From Pseudoalteromonas luteoviolacea B = ATCC 29581 (GTDB lineage: Bacteria > Pseudomonadota > Gammaproteobacteria > Enterobacterales > Alteromonadaceae), in NCBI GenBank assembly GCA_000333235.1, contig CAPN01000020.1:62001-126000 (forward strand): a stretch of DNA of 64,000 nucleotides. Direction: 5' to 3'. Each line of letters opens with the position of its first letter. Position 1 is the first letter of the stretch. Below the pieces are notes generated by a model. It searched no databases and was not told the origin of the DNA. It saw only the letters and a program-made list of their open reading frames with translations. This document shows, one piece after another, positions 24,753-36,623 of this stretch. The translations under genes were made by a program, and so were the position numbers.

Positions 24753-25241
24753 ATGGCGAAAAATCGATATGCTCCCAAAGCGCTCGATGAGGTTGTGCAA
24801 GGTTTGTCCGTTGGAGACAAGTTAAAGCGCTTTGCCTCATCAAATGGGCAACAAACTCAGTTACAAGCTGCGATTAATGAAGCTCTTGGGCCTATTTTGT
24901 GTAAAAAGTGTCGCGTTTCTCATTATCGTGAGGGCACGGTTTTTCTTGAAGCTGCATCGAGTACGTTAGCCACACGCTTGCAATACATGAAAATGGAAAT
25001 GCTAAGTAGTGTCCGAAATGCAGGCTTTCCTGATTGCGTTCAAATCAAAATTAGCAGTAACCCTGAAGTACAGACTAGATTAGCGGTGCGTGAAAAAATG
25101 ACGCCGTACACGTCTACCACCTTTCAAAGCACTCGAACAATGAGCCAACAAACTGCCCATCAGTTAGAAGCGATTGCAGAGCATGCGCCTGACAGCCTAA
25201 AAGAAAAGCTCTTGAAGCTCGCCAAACACGCAAAAAAATAA
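24753..25241 (+). CDS. dciA: DciA (DUF721) replicative helicase loader
   Basis: 162 residues from ATG 24753 (a TTG at 24732 would add seven). The fold starts with a KH-like domain: LGPILCKKCRVSHYREGTVFLEAASSTLATRLQYMKME matches the DUF721 family. DciA is the ancestral loader or operator of DnaB in bacteria that lack DnaC/DnaI. The C-terminal part is a Gln/Thr-rich linker followed by a short helix, as in gammaproteobacterial DciA. It lies between lpxC and secA, a common place in gammaproteobacteria outside the enterics, where secM occupies the slot. Convergent with lpxC. Confidence 0.8.
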   Translation: MAKNRYAPKALDEVVQGLSVGDKLKRFASSNGQQTQLQAAINEALGPILCKKCRVSHYREGTVFLEAASSTLATRLQYMKMEMLSSVRNAGFPDCVQIKISSNPEVQTRLAVREKMTPYTSTTFQSTRTMSQQTAHQLEAIAEHAPDSLKEKLLKLAKHAKK

Positions 25242-25256
25242 CCGGATCGTTGAAAA

Positions 25257-25288
25257 CAAAAATGGCGCTTAGCGCGCCATTTTTTTAA
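25257..25288. terminator. Bidirectional terminator between dciA and lpxC
   Basis: AATGGCGC (25261-25268), loop TTAGC, GCGCCATT (25274-25281), flanked by an A-rich left side and T7 on the right. The two genes converge here, so one stem can stop both transcripts. Confidence 0.8.
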
Positions 25289-25306
25289 CAATCTATTGTT
25301 ACACTA

Positions 25307-26218
25307 TTACGCAGTAACCACTTCTAACCCCGGAGCTGGCATATGAACAGGCGTATTAAAGGTCGCCCATTCCCACGCCGACTCGGTCGCCATGATTTTA
25401 CGCAATAGTTTGTTATTTAACCCGTGACCAGACTTGTAACAGGTAATTTTACCAAGAATGTTATGACCCGCCATAAACATATCGCCGACACAATCTAAAA
25501 TTTTGTGCTTCACGAATTCATCACGATAGCGCAAGCCATTTGGGTTTAACACTTTAAACTCATCAAGCACTACAGCGTTATCCATGCTGCCACCTAATGC
25601 TAGGTTATTCGCATGCATATATTCAATGTCTTTCATAAAACCAAATGTGCGAGCTCGGCTGATCTCTTCAGTAAAGCTACGTGGCGTAATATCTAAACCA
25701 AGACGTTGACGACTGTCGTTAATTGCAGGGTGGTTAAACGCGATTTCGAAATCGATGTGGAAGCCATCATAAGGCTCAATTTCAGCCCACTTGTCGCCTT
25801 CTTCTACACGTACTTTTTCTTTGATACGGATGAATTTCTTCGCGCAGTTAACTTCTTTAATACCACCTTTTTGAATAAGGTAAATGAACGGTAATGCACT
25901 CCCATCCATTATTGGTACTTCTGCACTGTCTAATTCGACAATTAGATTATCAATTCCTAACGCCGCAACTGCTGCAATTAAATGCTCGGTAGTCGACAGA
26001 CGCACGCCCTCTTTATTGGTCAAGCAAGTACACAATTGCGTGTCACCAACGGCTTCGGGTGTAGTTTCAAAATTCACTACGGGCTGCAAGTCAACGCGAC
26101 GAAACACAATACCTGTGTTTGCGCTCGCAGGTCGGAGAGTAATAGTGACCTTTTCGCCTTTGTGAAGTCCTACACCTGTTGCTTTGACTACTTGTGCAAT
26201 CGTACGCTGTTTGATCAT
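25307..26218 (-). CDS. lpxC: LpxC, UDP-3-O-acyl-N-acetylglucosamine deacetylase
   Basis: 303 residues from the ATG at 26218; upstream in-frame codons to 26260 lack family similarity. The start [24 protein letters not shown], the metal-site helix [16 protein letters not shown], the GSALPFIY region and [19 protein letters not shown] are all family signatures. LpxC is the committed zinc-dependent step of lipid A synthesis in the cytosol. It follows ftsZ with a 127-base gap, as in E. coli, and probably has its own promoter there. Confidence 0.97.
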   Translation of the reverse strand: MIKQRTIAQVVKATGVGLHKGEKVTITLRPASANTGIVFRRVDLQPVVNFETTPEAVGDTQLCTCLTNKEGVRLSTTEHLIAAVAALGIDNLIVELDSAEVPIMDGSALPFIYLIQKGGIKEVNCAKKFIRIKEKVRVEEGDKWAEIEPYDGFHIDFEIAFNHPAINDSRQRLGLDITPRSFTEEISRARTFGFMKDIEYMHANNLALGGSMDNAVVLDEFKVLNPNGLRYRDEFVKHKILDCVGDMFMAGHNILGKITCYKSGHGLNNKLLRKIMATESAWEWATFNTPVHMPAPGLEVVTA

Positions 26219-26345
26219 AGGTTCGCCTAATCTAATACATGAGGGCGCGGATCGTATCACACATACGACCAGCTGCCAAATTGTTTAAAATATCACCAAT
26301 AACTTGGTGAAACTAAACCATACCGAGCATCAACTGAACGAAAAA

Positions 26346-27572
26346 TTAATCGCTCTGTTTACGCAGAAATGCTGGAATATCAAAATAATCCGCATTGTCT
26401 TGCTTTTTCGCTGTCGGTTTTGTTGTTTCTGCTTTTGATGGCTCTTTCACTGTTTTCTCAACGTGCGTCGGTGCCATCAAGTCTTCATCAACCGCCGGAC
26501 TCGTAAAGCTCGGTACAAACATGCCTGAGTTTACGTTTGTCGACGTTGCCGATGGGCTATCCGATCCTACCGCCTTTTTAAAGGTGTTATTCACGATGCC
26601 AAACTGAGGACGACGTTCACCACCGAGACCGGTCGCAACAACCGTTACGCGCAGCTCTTCACTCATTTCTGGGTCAATAACCGCACCAACCACAACAGTG
26701 GCGTTTTCAGACGCCAGAGCTTTAACGTGGTTACCAACAATTTCGAATTCTTCGATTGTAATATCCATGCCTGCCGTGATGTTTACAAGGATACCTTTAG
26801 CACCTGTTAAATCAACGTCTTCAAGTAATGGACTTGAAATTGCCGCTTCTGCTGCTTCTTGAGCACGGTCTGGGCCGGTGGCTGATGCAGTACCCATCAT
26901 TGCTGTACCCATCGCTGACATTACGGTTCTTACGTCAGCAAAGTCAACATTGATCAAACCTGAGCGTGTAATAAGTTCAGCAATACCTTGTACCGCACCG
27001 TAAAGTACATCATTTGCTTTGGCGAACGCATCCAGTAATGTTGTGCCTTTGCCTAGAACTTTCAATAACTTGTTGTTCGGGATCGTAATTAATGAATCAA
27101 CGATTTCGGCCAGTTCAGAGATACCTTGCTCGGCCGCAGCCATGCGCTTTTTCCCTTCTAAATCGAAAGGACGAGTCACTACAGCAACCGTTAGAATACC
27201 CATTTCTTTTGCAATACGAGCAACCACTGGCGCAGCGCCTGTGCCTGTTCCACCGCCCATACCTGCTGCGATAAAGACCATATCTGCACCTTCAAGTGCA
27301 TTACGAATTGACTCTTCATCTTCTTCTGCCGCTTTACGACCAACGTCTGGATTTGCCCCAGCACCTAAACCTGCCGTGATCTGCTTGCCAAGTTGCACGG
27401 TAATGTCAGCAGCTGACTTGCGTAATACTTGTGCATCCGTATTTGCAACAATAAAACGAACACCTTCGATTTGTTGTTTTACCATGTGTTCTACGGCATT
27501 ACCGCCGCCGCCACCAACACCGATGACTTTTATAACAGCTTCTTCGCTGTGCTGTTCCATAATATCAAACAT
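26346..27572 (-). CDS. ftsZ: FtsZ, cell division GTPase
   Basis: 408 residues from ATG 27572, which has GGAGAG eight bases upstream; the in-frame GTG at 27581 lies too close to that site. The start reads [30 protein letters not shown]. The GTP signature is [10 protein letters not shown]. The synergy loop with catalytic acidic residues ([11 protein letters not shown]) follows. A variable linker precedes the C-terminal peptide [12 protein letters not shown], the docking site for FtsA and ZipA. It polymerises into the Z-ring. It is preceded by ftsA with a 26-base gap. Confidence 0.98.
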   Translation of the reverse strand: MFDIMEQHSEEAVIKVIGVGGGGGNAVEHMVKQQIEGVRFIVANTDAQVLRKSAADITVQLGKQITAGLGAGANPDVGRKAAEEDEESIRNALEGADMVFIAAGMGGGTGTGAAPVVARIAKEMGILTVAVVTRPFDLEGKKRMAAAEQGISELAEIVDSLITIPNNKLLKVLGKGTTLLDAFAKANDVLYGAVQGIAELITRSGLINVDFADVRTVMSAMGTAMMGTASATGPDRAQEAAEAAISSPLLEDVDLTGAKGILVNITAGMDITIEEFEIVGNHVKALASENATVVVGAVIDPEMSEELRVTVVATGLGGERRPQFGIVNNTFKKAVGSDSPSATSTNVNSGMFVPSFTSPAVDEDLMAPTHVEKTVKEPSKAETTKPTAKKQDNADYFDIPAFLRKQSD

Positions 27573-27598
27573 TTTAATCACTCTCCGACTATTGAGTC

Positions 27599-28831
27599 TT
27601 AAAACTCACCTTGAAACCACTTGGTCATGCGGCTCCACCAACTTTCCTGCTGGTTCTCTTTCGATTTTTGTGCATTCATCGATTGCAACGTACGGCCATA
27701 TTGTAAAAGACCAACCGCGGTAGCAAAAGCAGGATCGTTAACATAATCGGTAAGACCTACTGAGCCCAGAGGCTTACCGACACGCACTGGCATTTGGAAA
27801 ATCTCTTCTGCAACTTCCAACGCGCCGCGCATTTTTGCTGTGCCACCAGTCAATACAACACCAGCAGCAATTTGTTCTTCAAAGCCCGCATTGCGAATCT
27901 CTTCGTATGCAAGCTCAAATAATTCTCTAAAACGTGGCTCAACCACTTCCGATAACGTATGACGCGACATAAGTCGAGCAGGTCTTCCACCTACACTTGG
28001 TACTTCAATCGTTTCTTCACTGCTCGCCATTTGGCTACTTGCACACGCGTATTGTACTTTAAGTGATTCAGCATGCGAGATAGGGGTACGGAAAATTTTT
28101 GCAATATCGCCAGTCACTTGATTACCTGCAACAGGTATCACTGACGAATGTCGCAATGCACCATTAATAAAAATCGCAATGTCCATGGTGCCGCCGCCAA
28201 TATCCACGACTGCCACACCGAGCTCTTTCTCATCTTCGGTTAACACCGCATACGATGAAGCTAACGCACTGAATATCAACTGATCAACGTGCAAACCGCA
28301 GCGCTCAACGCATTTCTCGATGTTCTTCGCCATGTCATTGGAACACGTAATTATGTGTGCTCGCGCTTCCATCCGCACACCGCTCATCCCGAGAGGGTTT
28401 TTAATCCCTTCTTGCATATCAATACTGTATTCTTGTGGCAATGAATGCAGCATTTTACGCTCTGCCGAGATCGGCACTGAACGGGCAATATGTATAACAT
28501 TCGCAATGTCGTCATCGGTGACTTCAGCGTTATTTATCGCTACGACACCACTTTCGTTTTGGCATTGAATGTGTTTGCCTGAAATTCCAAGGTAAACAGA
28601 ACTGATGCGACAATCTGCCATTAACTCAGCTTCATCAATAGCACGGCGAATAGACTCTGAAACGAGATTTAAATCGTTTACCCCGCCTTTATCCATACCA
28701 TGAGAGATCTGACGACCTACACCAACGATGCTTAATTTGTTATCAGGCGTTATCTCGCCAACCGTCGCGACGACTTTTGACGTTCCAACATCCAATCCAA
28801 TTACCAAATTTCTCTCTACTGATTTGGTCAT
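27599..28831 (-). CDS. ftsA: FtsA, actin-like divisome protein
   Basis: 410 residues of the actin-like ATPase fold: [13 protein letters not shown] (phosphate 1), [14 protein letters not shown] (phosphate 2) and [13 protein letters not shown] (adenosine motif). The C-terminus is an amphipathic membrane-targeting helix with Trp and basic residues ([13 protein letters not shown]). It anchors FtsZ to the inner membrane and passes divisome signals. The start overlaps the ftsQ stop by four bases (ATGA). Confidence 0.97.
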   Translation of the reverse strand: MTKSVERNLVIGLDVGTSKVVATVGEITPDNKLSIVGVGRQISHGMDKGGVNDLNLVSESIRRAIDEAELMADCRISSVYLGISGKHIQCQNESGVVAINNAEVTDDDIANVIHIARSVPISAERKMLHSLPQEYSIDMQEGIKNPLGMSGVRMEARAHIITCSNDMAKNIEKCVERCGLHVDQLIFSALASSYAVLTEDEKELGVAVVDIGGGTMDIAIFINGALRHSSVIPVAGNQVTGDIAKIFRTPISHAESLKVQYACASSQMASSEETIEVPSVGGRPARLMSRHTLSEVVEPRFRELFELAYEEIRNAGFEEQIAAGVVLTGGTAKMRGALEVAEEIFQMPVRVGKPLGSVGLTDYVNDPAFATAVGLLQYGRTLQSMNAQKSKENQQESWWSRMTKWFQGEF

Positions 28832-29607
28832 GCTGCACTCTTATTCTGTTGTTGTTCTTTCTCTGGGTATTTCCAGCTCACTGCAAGGCCCGTATCGTAG
28901 CGTAAATCGATCGCGTCGACTTCTGCACCTTTGGGTTTTTCCAAATGTGGAAAAACATCGATAAACCGCTGTACTCGTTTGGCTTTTTCGTCTCGTCCTA
29001 AATTAAGACGGATGCCATTATCTAACCATATTTGCCAAGCAAACCGTTCTGATAAAGCAAGACTAGCAAGCGCAAACTGATTCACTGCTAATAATTCTTT
29101 TAATTGACCAAACACTTGCCATGCCTCTTGTTCACTGCCCTCTGGACCATATAACTGAGGTAAGTTCAGTGGCAGTTTGTCACTTTGCGCTTGAAACACT
29201 TCACCTTTGTCATTTAACAGCAAATCGCTGTTCCAAATCGCAACAGGCTTATGTTCAACCACGTACACTTGTAGCGTGTTTGGCCACTGCTTACGAATTG
29301 AGGCACTCGCCACCCAAGGCAATGCTTGTACTTCACGTTGAACCCGTTTCACGTCGAGTTCAAAATAACTACTTAAATCGGCGTGTTTAATCGCCGCGAT
29401 AATGTCTTTCTCTTGGGTGTAAGTTGGACTACCTAACACCACAAGTTGTTTTATTTGCGCATCTTTATGAGTAACTAAGTAGTCACTTACTCCTGAAACA
29501 AGATGTACAATACCAACAACGACACAAAGGAAAAAGCTAATACCACCGATAAGCGGCCAATTTTGCTGCTTTGTGATAGTTGCGATTTTCCTTAAAAATC
29601 CACGCAT
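28828..29607 (-). CDS. ftsQ: FtsQ, divisome membrane protein
   Basis: 259 residues: a short cytoplasmic part, one membrane helix (about 19-38, LIGGISFFLCVVVGIVHLV), a POTRA domain starting VLGSPTYTQEKDIIAAIKH, and the FtsQ/DivIB beta domain with LPWVASASIRKQWPNTLQVYV. It forms the FtsQLB complex in the periplasm. It lies one base from ddl and overlaps ftsA by four. Confidence 0.95.
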   Translation of the reverse strand: MRGFLRKIATITKQQNWPLIGGISFFLCVVVGIVHLVSGVSDYLVTHKDAQIKQLVVLGSPTYTQEKDIIAAIKHADLSSYFELDVKRVQREVQALPWVASASIRKQWPNTLQVYVVEHKPVAIWNSDLLLNDKGEVFQAQSDKLPLNLPQLYGPEGSEQEAWQVFGQLKELLAVNQFALASLALSERFAWQIWLDNGIRLNLGRDEKAKRVQRFIDVFPHLEKPKGAEVDAIDLRYDTGLAVSWKYPEKEQQQNKSAA

Positions 29608-29608
29608 A

Positions 29609-30517
29609 TTAAAGCGTTTGCTCCAAAATGCGAACTACTAATTGCTCAAACGTTAACCCAACCGCTTTTGCTGCCATTGGAACTAGCGACTTTTCTGTCA
29701 TGCCAGGAACGGTATTTACTTCAAGTAAATAAAAATGGCCCTCTTTATCTTGCATTGCATCGACACGACCCCATCCACTTGCGCCAACTAGATCAAAAGC
29801 GTGTTTGGCTAATGCTTGCAGCGTGCTTGTTTCGCCAGAGCTAAGCGCTGCAGGGCAATGATACTGTGTTGTCGTTGATTGATATTTCGCTTGATAGTCA
29901 TAGAAACTATTCGGCGTAGTCATTTCAATCACAGGTAAAACATCACTGCCTAACATGGCTACGGTAAATTCTCGACCGGTTATCCAGCGTTCAACTAACA
30001 CTTGCGAATCAAATTTAAATGCTTCTTGCAACGCAATACTCAGTTCGTTGGCGTTACTTGCTTGCGACATACCAATACTTGAGCCTTCATGGCTTGGTTT
30101 CACCATCACTTTGCCATGACGCTCGATGATCGCCTCAACATCAAATGGTTGATTAGCATCAACCACTTCATACGGCGATGTGCTCAGTCCTGCAGCGCTG
30201 AATAAATGCTTACAACGCACTTTATCCATTGCCAGAGCACTGCCGAGCACGCCACTTCCAGTGTAGGGTAAACCTAAGTATTCAAGTGCACCTTGCACTG
30301 TACCGTCTTCACCACCACGACCATGCAAAGCAATAAAAACGCGGTCTACATTAAGCTGACTTAACGCAGAAAGCGGTTTTTCTTGTGGGTCAAACGCAAA
30401 TGCGTCAATCCCAGCGGCTTGCAATGCCTTTAATACTGCATTGCCAGAGCGCAGCGAAACTTCTCGTTCTGCTGAATGCCCGCCTAGTAAGACTGCTACT
30501 TTACCAAACTGGCTCAT
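29609..30517 (-). CDS. ddl: D-alanine--D-alanine ligase
   Basis: 302 residues of ATP-grasp fold: [20 protein letters not shown] at the N-terminus, [25 protein letters not shown] in the substrate region, and [17 protein letters not shown] near the end, giving the magnesium and D-Ala contacts. It makes the D-Ala-D-Ala that MurF adds. Length matches DdlB. It overlaps murC by four bases within the dcw operon. Confidence 0.96.
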   Translation of the reverse strand: MSQFGKVAVLLGGHSAEREVSLRSGNAVLKALQAAGIDAFAFDPQEKPLSALSQLNVDRVFIALHGRGGEDGTVQGALEYLGLPYTGSGVLGSALAMDKVRCKHLFSAAGLSTSPYEVVDANQPFDVEAIIERHGKVMVKPSHEGSSIGMSQASNANELSIALQEAFKFDSQVLVERWITGREFTVAMLGSDVLPVIEMTTPNSFYDYQAKYQSTTTQYHCPAALSSGETSTLQALAKHAFDLVGASGWGRVDAMQDKEGHFYLLEVNTVPGMTEKSLVPMAAKAVGLTFEQLVVRILEQTL

Positions 30518-31950
30518 AGATCACCTTGTTTTAACAATGAAATTGAAAGTTCTGTTGCCGCTAGTTTTTTCACTAACTGACCAATATTTCCCGCACCTTG
30601 CGTGATCACGATATCGTTGTCAGCAAGCACATCGGCAAGGACGCGTCCTAACTCTATGTGATCCGCGACGTGAATAGGTTCAACACCGCGCTGACGTAGG
30701 CTTCGGCACAAGCTTTTACTGTCTGCACCAACAATCGCGGCTTCACCTGCAGAGTAGACATCAAGCAAAATAAGCTGATCGACATCGGCTAATACTTTTA
30801 CGAAATCTTCATACAGGTCACGTGTTCGGCTATAACGATGAGGCTGATAAACCATGACCAAACGCTTTTCAGGCCAACCCGCACGTGCAGCTTGGATGGT
30901 TGCAGCGACTTCAGAAGGATGATGACCATAATCATCCACCAGCATCACTTCACCTTTTTCGTTATTAAATGTACCGTAATGTTGGAAGCGACGGCCAACA
31001 CCTGCAAATTTTTCTAACGCTGAAAGAATCGCGTGCTCTGCAATATCATGATCTTTTGCCACAGCGATTGCTGCAGTGGCATTAAGCGCATTGTGGATAC
31101 CAGGCATATTTAATTTGACCGACATTTGATGGCCTTGCTTAGTGACCACATTAAACTCTGAACTGCTCGCTGATTGCGTGAAATCACAAACACGATAGTC
31201 CGCATCCGGATTTAGCCCATACGTGATCACCGGACGCGCAAATCGTGGAATAAGTTCATTGGCAACCTCAGAGTCGCTACACACTACTGCAAGTCCATAA
31301 AATGGTAAGTTATGAATAAACTCAACGTAGGTGTCTTTCATTTTTTCAAAGTCACCACCATAGGTATCCATGTGATCGGCTTCAATATTAGTGACAACCG
31401 ATACCATTGGCTGCAAATGCAAAAATGACGCATCCGATTCATCTGCTTCTGCCACTAAGTAATGACTGCGACCCAATTTAGCGTTCGTGCCAGCGCTGTT
31501 TAACAGACCACCAATAACAAACGTTGGATCGAGCCCGGCTTCTGCAAAAATGCTCGCAATCAAACTCGTTGTCGTCGTTTTACCATGCGTACCGGCAACC
31601 GCGATACCATGTCGATAACGCATTATCTCAGCGAGCATTTCAGCGCGACGCACAACGGGTATGCGCGCAGCTTTGGCTGCAGCAATCTCTGGATTGCGCT
31701 CATCAATCGCGCTAGATACTACGACAACGTCTGCATCACGAATGTTATTTTCATGATGACCAATAAAGACTTCTGCACCAACCTTAATTAAACGCTCCGT
31801 CATCGCGCTAGTAGCTAAATCAGAACCTGTAATTCGATAGCCTTCAACCGCCATAACTTCTGCAATGCCACCCATGCCAGCACCACCAATGCCCACAAAA
31901 TGGATAGTGTTGATCCGTCTCATTGCTCTGCGTTTATTATTTTCTATCAC
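30514..31950 (-). CDS. murC: MurC, UDP-N-acetylmuramate--L-alanine ligase
   Basis: 478 residues from a GTG at 31950, or 469 from ATG 31923. Signatures: [18 protein letters not shown] (UDP site), [11 protein letters not shown] (ATP loop), [14 protein letters not shown] and the C-terminal QGAGNIGQL. It adds the first amino acid of the stem peptide. The GTG start lies inside the end of murG, giving a 14-base overlap, so coupled translation is likely. Confidence 0.97.
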   Translation of the reverse strand: MIENNKRRAMRRINTIHFVGIGGAGMGGIAEVMAVEGYRITGSDLATSAMTERLIKVGAEVFIGHHENNIRDADVVVVSSAIDERNPEIAAAKAARIPVVRRAEMLAEIMRYRHGIAVAGTHGKTTTTSLIASIFAEAGLDPTFVIGGLLNSAGTNAKLGRSHYLVAEADESDASFLHLQPMVSVVTNIEADHMDTYGGDFEKMKDTYVEFIHNLPFYGLAVVCSDSEVANELIPRFARPVITYGLNPDADYRVCDFTQSASSSEFNVVTKQGHQMSVKLNMPGIHNALNATAAIAVAKDHDIAEHAILSALEKFAGVGRRFQHYGTFNNEKGEVMLVDDYGHHPSEVAATIQAARAGWPEKRLVMVYQPHRYSRTRDLYEDFVKVLADVDQLILLDVYSAGEAAIVGADSKSLCRSLRQRGVEPIHVADHIELGRVLADVLADNDIVITQGAGNIGQLVKKLAATELSISLLKQGDL

Positions 31951-33034
31951 TTTCTACTCTTTCATCTTTTTGTGGGCACTCGCCCGTTAATACTTCACAT
32001 ACTTGCGCAACCCGTTCACTTGCATCTAATGTTGCTAATTGCTTAGCCATTTGTGCTTTTTTGAATATTTCTTCATGGGCCGCAAAATAAGGGCGTAATA
32101 ATGCCACAATAGCATCTTTGTTAAAGTCTTTTTGTGCAATTAAGTGCGCAGCACCACCATCTACCAAGAAACGTGCATTGGCCGTTTGATGGTCATCCAC
32201 TGCGTGCGGAAAAGGCACAAAGACAGCAAGCTTTCCTGCCGCAGCCACTTCACTGACTGTTAACGCTCCTGCGCGGCAAATAACAATATCAGCCCATGCA
32301 TACGCGTTGTCCATATCACGAATAAACTCTTCAACGTGTACGTCTTGGCAACCGGCCTGTTGGTAACGTGCCTGCGTGGCAGATTGATTGTTTCGCCCAG
32401 TTTGATGACGCACGGCAATTGAGCCTATGTCACGTAACGCTTGCACCGCTTCTGGCAGCACTTCATTGAACACTTGAGCACCGAGCGACCCGCCAACGAT
32501 TAAAACTCGGATCTCATTGGTGACTGGCTTTGGCTGCAATTTGGCAACCGATGCTCTAACCGGATTACCAACTACGTTCGCGTGTTTAAATGCGCCAGGA
32601 AATGCCGCCATCACGTTGGTTGCAAAAACGGATAAACAACGATTACTAAAACCTGCCACTGCATTTTGCTCGTGGATCACTAACGGAATGCCTAATAATT
32701 TAGCCGCAATCCCAACGGGACCAGTCACGTAGCCGCCCATCGTTAGCACCACTGCCGGTTTACGTGCTTTTAACACCTTAGTGGCGGCACGAATTGCATT
32801 AATCACCATCCAAGGTGCGCTGATTAAGCGTTTTAATCCGTTACCTCGCACCCCTTTTACTTCAATAAAGTCAATTTCAATGTTGTGGTTCGGCACAACG
32901 TCTGCTTCCATTCTATCGCGCGTACCGATCCAGCTCACTGTCCAACCGGATTGTTGTAAAACAGTTGCAACCGCGATGCCTGGGAATATGTGACCACCAG
33001 TACCACCTGCTGCCACAACGAGGTGTTTCTTCAT
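31937..33034 (-). CDS. murG: MurG, lipid II-forming GlcNAc transferase
   Basis: 365 residues of GT-B fold: the N-terminal [14 protein letters not shown] loop, the [12 protein letters not shown] motif, [10 protein letters not shown] and the UDP-GlcNAc site with [24 protein letters not shown]. It adds GlcNAc to lipid I on the cytosolic face of the inner membrane. It overlaps ftsW by four bases and murC by 14. Confidence 0.97.
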   Translation of the reverse strand: MKKHLVVAAGGTGGHIFPGIAVATVLQQSGWTVSWIGTRDRMEADVVPNHNIEIDFIEVKGVRGNGLKRLISAPWMVINAIRAATKVLKARKPAVVLTMGGYVTGPVGIAAKLLGIPLVIHEQNAVAGFSNRCLSVFATNVMAAFPGAFKHANVVGNPVRASVAKLQPKPVTNEIRVLIVGGSLGAQVFNEVLPEAVQALRDIGSIAVRHQTGRNNQSATQARYQQAGCQDVHVEEFIRDMDNAYAWADIVICRAGALTVSEVAAAGKLAVFVPFPHAVDDHQTANARFLVDGGAAHLIAQKDFNKDAIVALLRPYFAAHEEIFKKAQMAKQLATLDASERVAQVCEVLTGECPQKDERVESDRK

Positions 33035-34209
33035 CGCTTATTACCTCGCGCAGTCGCTTGGCGAGTTGCCATCTTGGTTTCAAAATCAACACGAAACAGC
33101 ACGCCTGCCGCGACGGTCATGACCATAAAACTTGAACCACCCTGAGAAATAAAGGGTAAAGTAAGCCCTTTCGTTGGCAAGATCCCTGCACTTGCCCCGA
33201 CATTTACCATGGTTTGAAAACCAAACCAAATACCAATACCAAGTGCTAAATAGCCTTCGTATTCTCGATTATTCTTCAGTGCTCGTTGACCAATAAACAG
33301 GGCTCGAAACACTAACGTTGCCAGTAACATTAAAATACTAACAACACCAACAAAACCCAGTTCTTCCCCTATAACTGCGAAAATAAAATCGTTATGTGCT
33401 TCGGGTAAATACTGTAACTTCTGTACGCTGTTACCAAGCCCTTGACCAAGCCAACCACCTTGACTGTATGCCATCAGCGACTGCACCAACTGATAGCCTT
33501 TCCCAAAGGGATCATTCCATGGCTCCCAAAAACTGATCACACGAGCCATTCGGTAAGGTTCAACAATGATCAGAAGGACTATCATGCCAATCCCCGTAAG
33601 GATAAGCGCAAAAAACTGCCATAGTTTTGAGCCTGCCAAAAACAACAATCCCACCGTGGTTACAAACATCACGACCACAGTACCAAGATCAGGCTGTAAT
33701 AAAATGAGAGCCGCGTAGACCGCAAAGACCGCCATTGGCTTGGCAAACCCTTTTAAGTTTTCTTGTACTTCTTCGCGTTTTCGTACGAGGTAACCTGCGA
33801 TGTAACTAAAGAAAAAGAGTTTTGCCAACTCAGCGACTTGAATACCAATCGGGCCTACATTTATCCATCGCTTAGAACCATTTACTTCGCGACCCACAAT
33901 CATAACAAGAACGAGTAACACAACCCCAATCAATAGAAGATATGGGTTTGCCTTTTTCCACCAATCCATCGGGACGGTCGTAGCGACCACAAAAAGCAAA
34001 GAGGAAAGCGCAATAAACGCACCATGACGAATTGCAAAATGATAAGGATTATCAAATATCCTTTCACCAGCCGGCATCGATGCGCTCGTCACCATCACAA
34101 AACCAACGCCAATAAGACATAACATGGAATAAAGCAGCGGCACATCATATAGCTTGCTTGAATGTGATGGAAAAAACCATTCGCGTACATTATTCATAAG
34201 TTGCATCAC
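33031..34209 (-). CDS. ftsW: FtsW, SEDS peptidoglycan polymerase of the divisome
   Basis: 392 residues with about ten membrane helices. SEDS marks include KRWINVGPIGIQVAELAKL, LILLQPDLGTVVVM, GLGNSVQKLQYLPEAHNDFIFAVIGEELGF and LPFISQGGSSFM. It polymerises lipid II into septal glycan together with FtsI. It overlaps murD by four bases and murG by four. Confidence 0.97.
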   Translation of the reverse strand: MMQLMNNVREWFFPSHSSKLYDVPLLYSMLCLIGVGFVMVTSASMPAGERIFDNPYHFAIRHGAFIALSSLLFVVATTVPMDWWKKANPYLLLIGVVLLVLVMIVGREVNGSKRWINVGPIGIQVAELAKLFFFSYIAGYLVRKREEVQENLKGFAKPMAVFAVYAALILLQPDLGTVVVMFVTTVGLLFLAGSKLWQFFALILTGIGMIVLLIIVEPYRMARVISFWEPWNDPFGKGYQLVQSLMAYSQGGWLGQGLGNSVQKLQYLPEAHNDFIFAVIGEELGFVGVVSILMLLATLVFRALFIGQRALKNNREYEGYLALGIGIWFGFQTMVNVGASAGILPTKGLTLPFISQGGSSFMVMTVAAGVLFRVDFETKMATRQATARGNKR

Positions 34210-35540
34210 AGCGCCCCCACCAAAGAGACAAAATGATCACCCCGAGCCATGTAATTGGTATACATATCAATGCTTGCACACGCTGGTGCTAGTAATACTT
34301 GATCGCCAGCTACCGCTATCTTCGCTGCCGCTTCTACCGCCTCATCTAAATTCGCAACAACGCGTGCCTGTGGATGTAAACCAACAAATAACTTACCGTC
34401 ACGACCAAAACACAACACGGCTTTACAGTATTTGCGAAGTACTGGGCCTAGTGGCTCTAAATCCGCGCCCTTCGCGTCACCACCCGCAATCAATATTACT
34501 TGACCTAGTTCATCCTGGAGGCTCTCTATCGCTGCAATCGTTGCACCGACATTCGTCGCCTTTGAATCGTTAATGTACCTGACGCCTTTTACTTCACTAA
34601 CCAAGTGACAGCGATGAGGTAGACCGACAAATTGGCCAAAGACACGTTCAAAAACGTCTTTTGGTACGTTAAATGGCTCAAGCAATGCCATCACAGACAA
34701 GGCATTAAATTGATTGTGGCTTCCTAGCAGGGCTAACTTATCGGTAGAAAACCATGGCTCACCATACGCGGCAAAATACGCTTTATCTGCATTTTGCTGC
34801 ACACTGTAATCCGCATCTTTAAGCGCAACCGATACGATACCTTTTGGCTTTTCACGTGGCAGGCTAAAATGTGTGTTTGCGTCATCCGCATTAATCACAA
34901 CGCACTTCGCGTGTTGATAAATTCGTTGTTTAGCTTGGCAATAGGCAGCAAAATCGGGGTACCTGTCCATATGATCTTCGGTAAGGTTGAGGATCATGGC
35001 GCTAGTGCAATGCAATGAGTAAGTGGTTTCTAGTTGAAAGCTCGAAAGTTCAAGCACATATACGTCAGCATCCACTGCTAGTAAATCCAAGGCTGACGTA
35101 CCTATGTTACCGCCTAACCCAACCTTAAACCCTGCTTCTTTGAGCACTGCAGCTGTAAGACTAACGACGGTTGATTTACCATTAGAACCGGTCACTGCAA
35201 TTACTGGCTTTTGATTAAAACGTGCAAACAGCTCTATATCACCAATGACTTCAACACCGTCGTTTATCGCTTTCGCTACGTTTGGTTCATAAAGCGGAAT
35301 ACCGGGACTCACGATCAACATATCGCAATCGCTCAAGCATGCTTCTGCTAAGTTGCCAAAAACAGCATCGCATTCCACTGCCTGCTCGGCTAACCAGTGA
35401 GCGCCTGGTGGTGTAGGACGCGAATCGACAACCTTAGGAACAACACCGTGTTCAAGTAAAAAACGCACAATACCAATGCCCGTGACACCAAGGCCAAGTA
35501 CAGTGATTTTTTTACGCTTTAACTCGTCTTGATAGTTCAT
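34206..35540 (-). CDS. murD: MurD, UDP-MurNAc-L-alanine--D-glutamate ligase
   Basis: 444 residues: TVLGLGVTGIGIVRFL at the N-terminus, VTGSNGKSTVVSL (ATP loop), LNLTEDHMDRY, and the C-terminal domain with INDSKATNVGATIAAIES and LAPACASIDMY. It adds D-Glu to the stem peptide. The gene is directly adjacent to mraY with no spacer and overlaps ftsW by four bases. Confidence 0.97.
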   Translation of the reverse strand: MNYQDELKRKKITVLGLGVTGIGIVRFLLEHGVVPKVVDSRPTPPGAHWLAEQAVECDAVFGNLAEACLSDCDMLIVSPGIPLYEPNVAKAINDGVEVIGDIELFARFNQKPVIAVTGSNGKSTVVSLTAAVLKEAGFKVGLGGNIGTSALDLLAVDADVYVLELSSFQLETTYSLHCTSAMILNLTEDHMDRYPDFAAYCQAKQRIYQHAKCVVINADDANTHFSLPREKPKGIVSVALKDADYSVQQNADKAYFAAYGEPWFSTDKLALLGSHNQFNALSVMALLEPFNVPKDVFERVFGQFVGLPHRCHLVSEVKGVRYINDSKATNVGATIAAIESLQDELGQVILIAGGDAKGADLEPLGPVLRKYCKAVLCFGRDGKLFVGLHPQARVVANLDEAVEAAAKIAVAGDQVLLAPACASIDMYTNYMARGDHFVSLVGAL

Positions 35541-36623
35541 TTATCGTAACTTCAACGTTGCTAAGCCAGCTAAAACCAAAATCAGAGAGATAATCCAAAA
35601 ACGAACAATCACTCGCGGCTCTGGCCAACCTTTTAACTCATAATGATGGTGGATCGGTGCCATTCGGAAAATACGTTGTCCACGTAATTTGTAAGATCCG
35701 ACTTGTAGAATGACCGACAGGGCTTCCATCACAAATACCCCGCCCATAATTAACAGTACTAATTCTTGACGCACTAGCACCGCAATAACACCTAATGCTC
35801 CACCTAAGGCAAGTGAGCCAACATCACCCATAAACACTTGCGCTGGATAGGTGTTAAACCACAAAAATCCTAATCCAGCACCGACTATGGCGGTACAAAC
35901 AACGACAAGTTCACTGGCTAAAGGTAAGTGCGGAATATTCAAATAATGTGAAAAATTTACGTTACCCGAAAGGTAAGCAATAATCGCCAACGCACCTGCA
36001 ACCAAAATCGTTGGCACGATAGCCAGACCATCGAGACCATCGGTCAAATTCACTGCATTCGACGTTCCCACGATTACAAAGTAGGTCATTAGCAAATACA
36101 TCAGACCTAATTGCGGGAGTACTTCTTTGAAAAAAGGCACAACTAACGTTGTTTCAGCAGGGTTAACCGACGAAAAATACATAAAAGACGCAGTACTAAT
36201 TGCAATGACTGATTGCCAAAAGTATTTCCAGCGAGCGATCAGGCCTTTCGAGTCTTTGCGGATCACTTTACGGTAATCATCGACAAAACCAACAATGCCT
36301 AAACTACCTAGCACAAATAAGGTCACCCACACATATTTGTTACTGAGGTCTCCCCACATCAAAGCACTTGTGAAAATAGAGCCGAGAATTAATAGCCCAC
36401 CCATAGTCGGTGTGCCTGCTTTCGAAAAGTGAGATTCTGGGCCATCGTTGCGCACCGTTTGACCGATCTGCATACGTTGTAGCGCGCGGATCAATTTTGG
36501 ACCAAAATAAAGAGACAACATTAAAGCGGTCAAAATGCCTAGAATGGCGCGAAACGTCAGGTACGAAAAAACATGAAAGCCACTATAAAATTGCGTTAAG
36601 TATTCGGCCAGCCAAACTAGCAT
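35541..36623 (-). CDS. mraY: MraY, phospho-MurNAc-pentapeptide transferase
   Basis: 360 residues and about ten helices. Signatures: [61 protein letters not shown] and the His loop [19 protein letters not shown]. It makes lipid I in the inner membrane. It shares a superfamily with the WecA-like protein at 5159-6244 but carries the MraY-specific HHHYE motif. It overlaps murF by seven bases. Confidence 0.97.
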   Translation of the reverse strand: MLVWLAEYLTQFYSGFHVFSYLTFRAILGILTALMLSLYFGPKLIRALQRMQIGQTVRNDGPESHFSKAGTPTMGGLLILGSIFTSALMWGDLSNKYVWVTLFVLGSLGIVGFVDDYRKVIRKDSKGLIARWKYFWQSVIAISTASFMYFSSVNPAETTLVVPFFKEVLPQLGLMYLLMTYFVIVGTSNAVNLTDGLDGLAIVPTILVAGALAIIAYLSGNVNFSHYLNIPHLPLASELVVVCTAIVGAGLGFLWFNTYPAQVFMGDVGSLALGGALGVIAVLVRQELVLLIMGGVFVMEALSVILQVGSYKLRGQRIFRMAPIHHHYELKGWPEPRVIVRFWIISLILVLAGLATLKLR

